A DNA stretch of 7,574 bases, from NCBI GenBank assembly GCA_900551135.1, contig URUX01000119.1, forward strand, positions 1-7,574, written 5' to 3'. This stretch comes from an uncultured Clostridium sp. Its GTDB lineage: Bacteria; Bacillota; Clostridia; Lachnospirales; Lachnospiraceae. Below, in pieces: positions 1 to 6,175 of this stretch; positions within the stretch are counted from its first letter, which is position 1, and every line of letters starts with the position of its first letter. The notes under the pieces are model-generated. The model saw nothing but the letters and a program-made list of their open reading frames with translations. It was not told where the DNA came from and made no database searches. The translations under genes were made by a program, and so were the position numbers.

Positions 1-603
1 TACAGTAATTTTCCGTAAAGGGAAGTATACCGTTTTTGTAAATACCAGGAGGATAATCAGGGAAAGGGCAAAGAGAATCAATCCCGTAATATAGACAATA
101 TTTAAAATCCGGTTCTGCTCCGGCACCAGTTTGGAAACGGGGCAGTGAATTAAAATATAGCCGTAAGTATTATAGTTGCCTGTAATGGGAGCAGAAACGC
201 TGATTACGTCATAGGGAAACAGACCATAAAAATTGCCGATGCCGTAAGAACGGTTTCCAATGGCAGTTGGATTAAAATCTTCAATGACCTGCTGTTCCCA
301 TTTGCCGTCCTGACTGTCAACAATGATGGAGCCATTTTGATCCACGACCCATATGTCAGACTGGATAAAATCAGCAAGGGAATCAACCTGCTCAGAAGTT
401 ACCTCCAAATCCTGGGATGCATCGCTGTACTTGCTGCTGAACTGCCCTGCAAGGGTGGATGCGTGATCATACATATTTTCTGCATGGCGTTCCACCAAAT
501 ACTGGTTAACCATATGGGAGGACAGGGTAGCAATTGTAACAAAACCTAACAGTCCGAACAACAGATACCCTAAAATAAACTTGGAGTAAAGCGAACGATT
601 CAT
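1..603 (-). CDS. Sensor histidine kinase, N-terminal part (runs off the window)
   Basis: Minus-strand frame open from the ATG at 603-601 to the window edge (201 codons, 3' end missing). It was read directly by reverse-complementing. The start MNRSLYSKFILGYLLFG leads into a membrane segment at about residues 9-27. An extracytoplasmic region of about 135 residues follows, then a second membrane segment at about 166-188 and the HAMP-like beginning FPLRKITV at the edge. Within the outer region, residues 84-96 (DIWVVDQNGSIIV) look like the strand-turn-strand of a PAS/Cache-type sensor. The H-box and ATPase domains would lie outside the window. Its ATG overlaps the response-regulator stop by 4 bases (ATGA), so the two are cognate partners and translationally coupled. 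The kinase would sense an envelope or external signal and phosphorylate the adjacent regulator. The ligand cannot be deduced. Kinase identity rests on topology, HAMP onset and context. Confidence 0.88.
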   Translation of the reverse strand, partial: MNRSLYSKFILGYLLFGLLGFVTIATLSSHMVNQYLVERHAENMYDHASTLAGQFSSKYSDASQDLEVTSEQVDSLADFIQSDIWVVDQNGSIIVDSQDGKWEQQVIEDFNPTAIGNRSYGIGNFYGLFPYDVISVSAPITGNYNTYGYILIHCPVSKLVPEQNRILNIVYITGLILFALSLIILLVFTKTVYFPLRKITV

Positions 604-1310
604 CGCTTCACCTCAAATTTGTACCCAATGCCCCAGACAGTGGTCAGCGCCCAGTTTTTGTGGTCTTTGATTTTTTCGCGGAGACGTTTGATATGTACGT
701 CAACAGTACGGGTATCTCCGATGTATTCGTATCCCCAGATATTGTCAAGAAGCTGCTCTCTGGTAAATACCTGGTTGGGAGAGGATGCTAAAAAGTACAA
801 AAGTTCCAGTTCCTTAGGGGGCATTTCAATGGAACGCCCCATATAGGTGACAGAGTAATTGGTCAGATTGACAATCAGGTCAGGATACTCTACAAAATTG
901 CCTTGCTGTTCCAGGGCAGGAGCGGCAGGAGCGGGAGCAGCCTGATAGCGCCGTAAAACAGCCTTGACTCTGGCTACCAGTTCTTTCGAATCAAAAGGTT
1001 TGATCATATAGTCATCGGCCCCTAATTCTAAGCCTAAAACCTTGTCAAAGATTTCGCCCTTGGCGGACAGCATGATAATCGGAACCTGAGAAGAACTGCG
1101 GACTTCCCGGCAGACCTGGTAGCCGTCGATACCGGGCAGCATCAGATCCAGCAGGATCAGGTTGGGTTTAAAGACCGGAAACACCTGCAGGGCTTCCTCT
1201 CCGTCTCCTACAATCTGTGTTTCAAAACATTCTTTTTCCAAATACAGAGAAATCAACTCTGCAATATTGGCGTCATCATCTACAATCAGTATTTTCTGTT
1301 TTTCTGCCAT
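600..1310 (-). CDS. OmpR/PhoB-family response regulator
   Basis: 236-residue two-domain DNA-binding response regulator, normal length for the OmpR/PhoB (winged-helix) family. The receiver domain spans about residues 5-121. It has the acidic pair D11-D12, phosphoacceptor D55 (in LLDLMLPGIDG), S82 at the switch position, Y101, and K104-P105. A linker rich in Ala and Pro (about 124-133) joins it to a winged-helix domain at about 140-234, with recognition-helix sequence TRTVDVHIKRLREKI at 200-214 and the C-terminal wing TTVWGIGYKFE. The start is fixed by an AGGAGG at 1320-1315 placed 4 bases before the ATG. It lies between mutS2 upstream and the histidine kinase downstream in one tight minus-strand operon. 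It resembles PhoP/PhoB/WalR-type regulators, but no specific regulon can be assigned from sequence. Confidence 0.96.
   Translation of the reverse strand: MAEKQKILIVDDDANIAELISLYLEKECFETQIVGDGEEALQVFPVFKPNLILLDLMLPGIDGYQVCREVRSSSQVPIIMLSAKGEIFDKVLGLELGADDYMIKPFDSKELVARVKAVLRRYQAAPAPAAPALEQQGNFVEYPDLIVNLTNYSVTYMGRSIEMPPKELELLYFLASSPNQVFTREQLLDNIWGYEYIGDTRTVDVHIKRLREKIKDHKNWALTTVWGIGYKFEVKR
915..941. repeat. 9-bp tandem repeat encoding an Ala/Pro linker
   Basis: Two exact copies of GGCAGGAGC (915-923 and 924-932) are followed by a diverged third unit, GGGAGCAGC (933-941). On the coding (minus) strand they encode the interdomain linker of the response regulator, around residues 124-132 (A, P, A, A, P pattern). 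The repeat is in frame (9 bp is 3 codons), so copy-number change would lengthen or shorten the linker without breaking the gene. Confidence 0.7.
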
Positions 1311-1314
1311 AATG

Positions 1315-1320
1315 CCTCCT
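1315..1320 (-). promoter_or_regulatory. Ribosome binding site of the response regulator, overlapping the mutS2 stop
   Basis: The minus strand reads TAAGGAGGCATTATG. The TAA stop of mutS2 is at 1322-1320, its last A is the first base of AGGAGG, and the ATG is at 1310. A ribosome finishing mutS2 therefore sits on the Shine-Dalgarno of the regulator gene. This supports co-transcription and translational coupling. Confidence 0.85.
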
Positions 1321-3704
1321 TACTTAAATGTAACGATTGTAACGCCGGTATCTCCTTCACCAAATTCGCCTAAACGGAAATCTTTAATATATTTTAATCG
1401 TTTCAGGTGTTTGTGAACGCCGGCCTTTAAAGCGCCGGTGCCCCGTCCGTGAACCACCCGGACCTGAGGAAGGTGTGCCAGATAAGCGTCGTCCAGATAT
1501 TTGTCCAGGACAGGAATCGCTTCATCTACAGTCATGCCGATTAGATTCACTTCAGGTGAGACAGAGGCGGACTTGCTCATTTTAATTTTGCCGCTTCCGG
1601 TATTGGTACGTTTGGGTTCCAGGGTTGGGCCGGAGATGTCCTGTTCGTTTAAAAGTTCCAAATCTTTAATATTAACCAGGGAGCGGAGAATGCCCATCTG
1701 GACATACAAATCGCCTTTGGCATTGGGAAGGGTGCTGACTGTGCCATTTAAATTCATAGTAAGCACCTTAACGCCGTCTCCGATTTTCAGCTTTTTCGGT
1801 GAAATGGTTTGTTTGGGACCTTTTTGTTTTATGGTCAGCCGCTGATCCGTATCTTTTAATTTATTGCGGAGACGGGTGCGCTCAGCTTCCAGCGCTTTGT
1901 GATCAATGCCGGACTGGGAGGCCAGCTTATTAATGTTTTTAATAGTCTGATCTGCCGTGTCTTTGGCTTCCTGCAGGATTCTCTGGGCTTCTTCGGAAGC
2001 GCTGCGGATCAGTTTTTCACGCCGCTCTTCCAGACGTTCTTCTTTTTGGGTCAGCCGGGCTTTTAACTGGGCGATTTCTTTTTTATAAGAAGCAATCTCG
2101 TCCTGTTCTTTTTCAATGGTCAGCCGGCTTTCTTCCAAGTGGGCCAGTAAGTCTTCAAAGTCTTCCTCCCCGCTTTCAATATGGGTCTTTGCATCTTCAA
2201 TGATGTAATCAGGAAGTCCCAGCTTTTTGGAGATGGCAAACGCATTGCTTTTTCCTGGAATTCCAATGAGAAGACGGTAGGTCGGACGCAGAGTCTCTAC
2301 GTCAAATTCGCAGCAGGCATTTTCCACACCAGGCTCAGAGAGGGCAAATACCTTTAATTCGCTGTAGTGGGTGGTAGCCATAGTGCGGCACTTCATATTA
2401 TGAAGGAAGGACAATATGGCAATAGCCAGAGCGGCACCCTCTGTAGGATCTGTTCCGGCACCCAGTTCGTCAAAGAGGCAGAGGGACTGGGAATCCGCTT
2501 TTTCTAAAATATGGACAATATTGGTCATGTGGGCCGAAAATGTACTCAGGCTCTGCTCAATGCTCTGCTCGTCTCCAATATCAGCAAAGACTTCATGAAA
2601 TACAGCCAGTTCCGAACCGTCAAAGGCAGGAATATGAAGGCCTGCCTGTCCCATCAGGGTAAAGAGTCCTACGGTTTTTAAAGAAACCGTTTTGCCTCCG
2701 GTGTTTGGTCCGGTAACGATCAGCAGGTCAAATTCATTGCCCAGGCGGATGGTAATAGGAACCACCTTCTGAGGGTCTAATAAGGGGTGGCGTCCGTCTT
2801 TGATATGGATAAATCCCCTGTTGTTAAATTTGGGTTCGCTGCCTTTATAATGGCGGGATAAAGCGGCCTTGGCAAAGATAAAGTCCAATTGGGACAAAAT
2901 AGCCTGGTTGGTCCGGAGTTCTTCTGTATAGGGAACTGCCTGGTTGCTTAAATCAGCCAGAACGGCTTCGATTTCTTTCTTTTCCTGAATTTCCAGTTCC
3001 CGCAGATCATTATTCAGTTTGATAATGGCCATAGGCTCAATAAATAACGTAGAACCAGTAGCCGACTGGTCGTGAACCATACCGGAAACCTGATTTTTGT
3101 GTTCTGCTTTGACTGGGAGGCAGTAGCGTCCGTCTCGCATGGTAATAACGGCATCCTGCAGATAGGTTCTGCTGGAGTTTAAAATAGAATTTAACTGGGT
3201 ATGGATTTTATCTCCAATTCCTCTCATCTGCCGTCTCACATGGCGAAGGCCAGGGCTGGCATCATCGCTGATTTCATCCTCTGAGAGAATACACCGTTTG
3301 ATTTCCGTATTTAAAGGAGTCAGGGGTTCCAGGGCCTTAAACATTTCTTCCAGAGAATCGTCGGGAAGTTCCGACTCCTCGTGGCGTCCATAGGCTTTTG
3401 CCCTGGCGGCCACAGTCAGCTGGGAACTGATGCAGAGCAGTTCGGAAATCCCAAGGGAACTGCCGATTTCCAGACGTTTTAAGGAGTCTAAAATATTGCG
3501 GACGCCGGAAAACGAGATGCTGCCTTTTTGGCGGACTCTGGTCAAAGCGTCTGTAGTTTCGGTCTGATTCTGTACAATTTCTTCTAAGCTGGAAGAGGGA
3601 AGAAGAGACTGGCAGAGGGCTTTCCCCAAAGGAGAAGAAGCATACTCTGCAAGCTGTGCGGTTATCTTATTGTATTCTAAAATCTGTAATGCTTTTTGAT
3701 TCAT
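1320..3704 (-). CDS. mutS2: MutS2 (MutSB): ATPase with C-terminal Smr domain
   Basis: 794 residues, close to the usual MutS2 length of about 785. The start ATG at 3704 follows GGAGG at 3714-3710; a longer upstream frame exists but has no such support and enters the divergent gene. The N-terminal core/lever region is about 1-320. The ATPase shows Walker A GPNTGGKT (332-339), a signature region DIGDEQSIEQSLSTFSAHM (375-393), Walker B LCLFDE (D412, E413) followed by GAGTDP, and H446 in ATTHYSEL. A long charged coiled coil lies at about 515-610. A small beta-rich KOW-like segment is at about 635-685, and a Smr domain at about 718-794 carries HGRGTG (752-757). As in MutS2 generally, the MutS mismatch-recognition domain is absent. 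The family is reported to suppress recombination and, in Bacillus, to act on collided ribosomes. Oddity: the Smr motif usually written LDLR reads VNLI (719-722), losing the Asp and the Arg, while the ATPase motifs are intact. First gene of the minus-strand operon. Confidence 0.97.
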   Translation of the reverse strand: MNQKALQILEYNKITAQLAEYASSPLGKALCQSLLPSSSLEEIVQNQTETTDALTRVRQKGSISFSGVRNILDSLKRLEIGSSLGISELLCISSQLTVAARAKAYGRHEESELPDDSLEEMFKALEPLTPLNTEIKRCILSEDEISDDASPGLRHVRRQMRGIGDKIHTQLNSILNSSRTYLQDAVITMRDGRYCLPVKAEHKNQVSGMVHDQSATGSTLFIEPMAIIKLNNDLRELEIQEKKEIEAVLADLSNQAVPYTEELRTNQAILSQLDFIFAKAALSRHYKGSEPKFNNRGFIHIKDGRHPLLDPQKVVPITIRLGNEFDLLIVTGPNTGGKTVSLKTVGLFTLMGQAGLHIPAFDGSELAVFHEVFADIGDEQSIEQSLSTFSAHMTNIVHILEKADSQSLCLFDELGAGTDPTEGAALAIAILSFLHNMKCRTMATTHYSELKVFALSEPGVENACCEFDVETLRPTYRLLIGIPGKSNAFAISKKLGLPDYIIEDAKTHIESGEEDFEDLLAHLEESRLTIEKEQDEIASYKKEIAQLKARLTQKEERLEERREKLIRSASEEAQRILQEAKDTADQTIKNINKLASQSGIDHKALEAERTRLRNKLKDTDQRLTIKQKGPKQTISPKKLKIGDGVKVLTMNLNGTVSTLPNAKGDLYVQMGILRSLVNIKDLELLNEQDISGPTLEPKRTNTGSGKIKMSKSASVSPEVNLIGMTVDEAIPVLDKYLDDAYLAHLPQVRVVHGRGTGALKAGVHKHLKRLKYIKDFRLGEFGEGDTGVTIVTFK

Positions 3705-3709
3705 AAAAA

Positions 3710-3714
3710 CCTCC
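3710..3714 (-). promoter_or_regulatory. Ribosome binding site that fixes the mutS2 start
   Basis: The minus strand reads GGAGGTTTTTATG, a GGAGG core 5 bases before the ATG at 3704. It selects this start over any codon further upstream in the same open frame, giving the expected MutS2 N-terminus beginning MNQKALQILEYNKI. Confidence 0.85.
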
Positions 3715-3729
3715 AATTCACTTGTATAA

Positions 3730-3738
3730 AGTATACCA
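3730..3738 (-). promoter_or_regulatory. Extended -10 promoter of the mutS2 operon
   Basis: The minus strand reads TGGTATACT: a TATACT -10 hexamer (3735-3730) preceded by the TG of an extended -10 (3738-3737). No good -35 hexamer lies 16-18 bases upstream (that area reads like GATAGTAA), which is typical for extended -10 promoters. Transcription would begin near 3723, leaving a leader of only about 19 bases with the ribosome binding site in it, so there is no room for a riboswitch or attenuator. Prediction from sequence alone. Confidence 0.6.
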
Positions 3739-3765
3739 TAAAATTTTTTATTTACTATCTTTTTC

Positions 3766-3794
3766 TTGCATAAAAACCGTGAAAACCTTATAAT
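3766..3794 (+). promoter_or_regulatory. Sigma-A-type promoter of the HtrA-like gene operon
   Basis: TTGCAT (3766-3771), a 17-base spacer and a perfect TATAAT (3789-3794) give a near-consensus housekeeping promoter. The A/T-rich tract just upstream (about 3740-3765) could act as an UP-like element. The start of transcription would be near 3801, giving a leader of about 24 bases to the GTG at 3825. No other convincing promoter is visible before the exoribonuclease or methyltransferase genes, so all three may depend on it. Confidence 0.75.
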
Positions 3795-3810
3795 AGAAAT
3801 AGGCCGTCTG

Positions 3811-3817
3811 AAGGAGG
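3811..3817 (+). promoter_or_regulatory. Ribosome binding site that fixes a GTG start
   Basis: AAGGAGG at 3811-3817 lies 7 bases before GTG at 3825-3827. This optimal spacing supports GTG as the start of the HtrA-like gene. The next in-frame ATG (codon 31, MTKRQ) has no comparable site and would remove most of the positively charged cytoplasmic tail. Confidence 0.85.
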
Positions 3818-3824
3818 TAATATT

Positions 3825-5159
3825 GTGCCGAACAGTAACAGCCCTGATAAGAAAAACAAGAACAGTACAGAAGAAAAACGTGAATTTATAAAAGAACGGA
3901 TTGTAAAGCCACCTATGACAAAGAGGCAGACGGCTGCAAAAGCTCTGACCCTTTTGTTTTCTGCGGCTTTTTTTGGTATTATTGCTGCTGTGACCTTTGT
4001 AATAACGGCTCCTTTGGCGAAAGAATATCTGACAGAGGAAACGGAGGCCAGCACATCTGTGACCATTCCGACAGATGCAGAACTGCAGCCTACAGAGGCA
4101 GAAAGTATTCCGGAACAGGAAACGTGTATGGAATCTGGAACTGCGGAAGAACTGGTCGGGGATGTGGTTCGGAAGGAACTGGAAACTCTGGAATTCCGAG
4201 AGGAAGACTGGGAAGCTTTTTACGGAGCACTTCAAAAAAGGGCGGCAGAGGCGGAACAGGGCTTGGTAACCATTACAGCAGTCCGGCAGAGAACGGATTT
4301 ATTTAACAATCCGGTAGAGACAGCAGGGAAGTTTTCCGGGGCAGTGATTGCCAGGACTCCTACGGAGTATCTGATTTTGACGGTAGCCGATGCGGTAAAC
4401 GGTATGGATTCAATTCAGGTCAGGGTAAGCGGAGGCCAGGAAGTTGCCGGACGGGTAGTTGGTATCGATCATATAGCTGGTCTGGCTGTGGTAAGCATTG
4501 AAATAGCAAAATTAGAGAAAAAATCGCTGGAGGAGATCCGGGTGCTGGAACTGGGAAATTCTTACACGGTTCAGAGGGGTGATCTTCTGGCAGCAGTGGG
4601 AAGTCCGGCAGGATACCCGCAGTCCAGCGGATTTGGCACAGTATCTTATGTGAGGGAAAATGTTCAGATTATAGATGGAACCAGCCAGATCTTTTATGTA
4701 GATGTGCCTGGCAATGCCAGTAAAGGAACATTTCTTGTTGATAGAGACAGGAAACTGGTAGGATGGGTGACCAGCGATTTCCAGATAGAAAACAGCAGGC
4801 TGGCAGCAGTCCGGACTATCTCAGATTATAAGTCTATATTAGAGAAACTTTCCAATGGGATTGACATTCCTTATATAGGGGTTATGGGACAGGCGGTAAG
4901 CGAAAAACAGATAGAAAAAGGCGTTCCGGCTGGGGTTTATGTGAATCGTGCGATTGCTGACGGATCAGCTTATCAGGCAGGGATTCAGGCAGGCGATATT
5001 ATTACGGAAGTAAATAATATTCCGGTTGCTACCAGGCAGAACTGGCGGGAAATGATAGATGATCTGAAAGCAGGCTCTGTTGTTCCGGTGAAAATACAGC
5101 GTTACAGCCGGGATGCATATATTGAATTAGAATATCAGGTAACAATTGGAGCCAGGTAA
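3825..5159 (+). CDS. Membrane-anchored HtrA/DegP-like protein with PDZ domain, probable pseudoprotease
   Basis: 444 residues with GTG start. A basic cytoplasmic tail (1-40) precedes one membrane anchor (about 41-63, ALTLLFSAAFFGIIAAVTFV). An acidic, Thr/Ser/Pro-containing linker (about 67-110) leads to a trypsin-like HtrA fold at about 145-335. A PDZ domain occupies about 348-440 (YIGVMGQ, then SAYQAGIQAGDIITEVNNIPV). This is the layout of Firmicutes HtrA proteins, which face the outside of the membrane and handle misfolded envelope proteins. The catalytic positions look lost. ILTNNHVV-type sequence is ILTVADAV, so His becomes D189. TDLAVL-type sequence is AGLAVV, so Asp becomes G219. The GNSGGPL serine loop is GNASKGTFL (296-304); S299 is present but shifted and without the oxyanion GG. 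I infer a non-proteolytic, binding or sensing role through the fold and PDZ. The frame is intact, so this is not a decaying pseudogene. It is divergent from mutS2 and first in the plus-strand operon. Confidence 0.88.
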   Translation: MPNSNSPDKKNKNSTEEKREFIKERIVKPPMTKRQTAAKALTLLFSAAFFGIIAAVTFVITAPLAKEYLTEETEASTSVTIPTDAELQPTEAESIPEQETCMESGTAEELVGDVVRKELETLEFREEDWEAFYGALQKRAAEAEQGLVTITAVRQRTDLFNNPVETAGKFSGAVIARTPTEYLILTVADAVNGMDSIQVRVSGGQEVAGRVVGIDHIAGLAVVSIEIAKLEKKSLEEIRVLELGNSYTVQRGDLLAAVGSPAGYPQSSGFGTVSYVRENVQIIDGTSQIFYVDVPGNASKGTFLVDRDRKLVGWVTSDFQIENSRLAAVRTISDYKSILEKLSNGIDIPYIGVMGQAVSEKQIEKGVPAGVYVNRAIADGSAYQAGIQAGDIITEVNNIPVATRQNWREMIDDLKAGSVVPVKIQRYSRDAYIELEYQVTIGAR

Positions 5160-5172
5160 AACCACCTGGCTC
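5149..5172 (+). other. Perfect 9-bp hairpin across the HtrA-like gene stop codon
   Basis: GAGCCAGGT (5149-5157) pairs exactly with ACCTGGCTC (5164-5172) around a 6-base loop (AAAACC). The stop codon TAA (5157-5159) sits at the stem-loop junction. The sequence after the stem is TATTAACG, with no run of T, so it does not qualify as a typical intrinsic terminator. It could be a weak or partial terminator, an mRNA 3' stabiliser or processing site, or could lower expression of the downstream genes. The remaining intergenic bases to 5222 show only the next ribosome binding site. Confidence 0.6.
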
Positions 5173-5222
5173 TATTAACGCGGCTCCGGTGCGGGCAGAC
5201 AGGGAAAGGAGAACATAGGAAA

Positions 5223-6170
5223 ATGAAGTATATCAATATGTTTCGGGAAGGAAACCATGTTTCAGAGGTATATCTGTGTAAAAATAAACAGATTCAAATT
5301 ACGAAAAACGGAAAGGAGTACGGCAATCTGGTGCTCCAGGATAAAACCGGCACTATCGACGGAAAAATCTGGGATTTGGGTTCCCCTGGCATTGGCAATT
5401 TTGAAACCATGGACTATGTGTACATAGATGCAGATGTAACGGTTTTCCAGGGAACAAACCAGCTGAATATACGCCGCATTCGAAAAGCAAGGGAAGAGGA
5501 ATACATTCCGGCAGATTATCTTCCGGTATCGAAAAAAGATATTGGAAAAATGTATCAGGAATTGACTGGCCTGATTCGTACCATTAAAAATCCATATCTG
5601 AATAAGCTGGCAAGCAGTTATTTTATTGAGGATGCAGCGTTTGCAAAAGCATTTCAGTTTCATTCTGCTGCAAAAAGTGTTCATCACGGATTTGTGGGGG
5701 GATTGCTGGAGCATACTTTAAGTGTTGCAAAACTGTGTGATTACTATGCTTCTTATTATCCTGGAATTAACAGAGATCTTCTGCTGACAGCCGCTGTTTT
5801 CCATGATATTGGCAAGACAAAGGAACTGTCTGTATTTCCGGAAAATGACTATACCGATGATGGCCAGCTGTTAGGCCACATTGTGATTGGTACCGAGATG
5901 GTGGGAGAACGGATTCGGACAATTCCAGGTTTCCCTGCCCGTCTGGCTGCAGAATTAAAGCACTGTATTTTGGCTCATCACGGAGAACTGGAATACGGTT
6001 CTCCTAAAAAACCGGCTCTTTTGGAAGCGTTGGCATTAAACTTTGCAGATAATACAGATGCAAAGATGGAGACAATGCTGGAAGCCCTGAATGCAGGCGG
6101 CGATAATATGGGCTGGCTTGGATACAATAAATTTCTGGAAAGCAATATCCGCAAAACAACGGAGAAATAA
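5223..6170 (+). CDS. yhaM: 3'-5' exoribonuclease YhaM family (OB-fold plus HD domain)
   Basis: 315 residues, the family's usual length (about 314 in Bacillus). An N-terminal OB-fold nucleic-acid-binding domain lies at about 14-88 (KNKQIQITKNGKEYGNLVLQ, later VTVFQGTNQLNIRRI). A metal-dependent HD domain at about 145-290 carries H154/H155, H164 (GLLEHT), H194-D195 (FHDIGK), H219, H252/H253 (ILAHHGELEYGSP) and D276/D279 (FADNTDA), so the metal-binding set appears complete. YhaM enzymes degrade single-stranded RNA and DNA from the 3' end, trimming transcript ends and contributing to replication or repair. The ATG at 5223 follows AAGGAG (5206-5211) at a rather long 11-base spacing, with a weaker AGGA nearer, so initiation may be modest. 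No promoter is seen in the 63-base gap after the HtrA-like gene. The next gene starts 5 bases after its stop. Confidence 0.93.
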   Translation: MKYINMFREGNHVSEVYLCKNKQIQITKNGKEYGNLVLQDKTGTIDGKIWDLGSPGIGNFETMDYVYIDADVTVFQGTNQLNIRRIRKAREEEYIPADYLPVSKKDIGKMYQELTGLIRTIKNPYLNKLASSYFIEDAAFAKAFQFHSAAKSVHHGFVGGLLEHTLSVAKLCDYYASYYPGINRDLLLTAAVFHDIGKTKELSVFPENDYTDDGQLLGHIVIGTEMVGERIRTIPGFPARLAAELKHCILAHHGELEYGSPKKPALLEALALNFADNTDAKMETMLEALNAGGDNMGWLGYNKFLESNIRKTTEK

Positions 6171-6175
6171 CTGGC

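Noticed and set aside
337..549. 70-codon plus-strand open frame
   Set aside because: Antisense to the sensor domain of the histidine kinase, whose membrane segments, sensor and HAMP onset read cleanly on the minus strand.
3705..3824. Possible riboswitch or leader RNA in the divergent region
   Set aside because: Predicted leaders are only about 19 and 24 bases on the two strands, too short for a structured regulatory RNA.
3705..4235. Upstream in-frame extension of the mutS2 reading frame on the minus strand
   Set aside because: It crosses the divergent promoters and the start of the HtrA-like gene, has Phe/Arg/Cys-rich non-protein-like composition and no ribosome binding site. The ATG at 3704 with GGAGG gives the normal MutS2 N-terminus and length.
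4995..5021. AT-rich imperfect inverted repeat (GATATTATTAC / GTAAATAATATT)
   Set aside because: It lies inside the conserved PDZ segment DIITEVNNI and is explained by Ile/Asn/Thr codons; pairing is weak and imperfect.
5149..5180. Intrinsic terminator after the HtrA-like gene
   Set aside because: The stem is good but it is followed by TATTAACG with no T-run, so it is listed as a hairpin of unknown function and not as a terminator.
5262..5714. 150-codon open frame on the minus strand
   Set aside because: Antisense to the OB-fold and first HD residues of yhaM, with Cys/Phe/Ile-rich shadow composition and no ribosome binding site.
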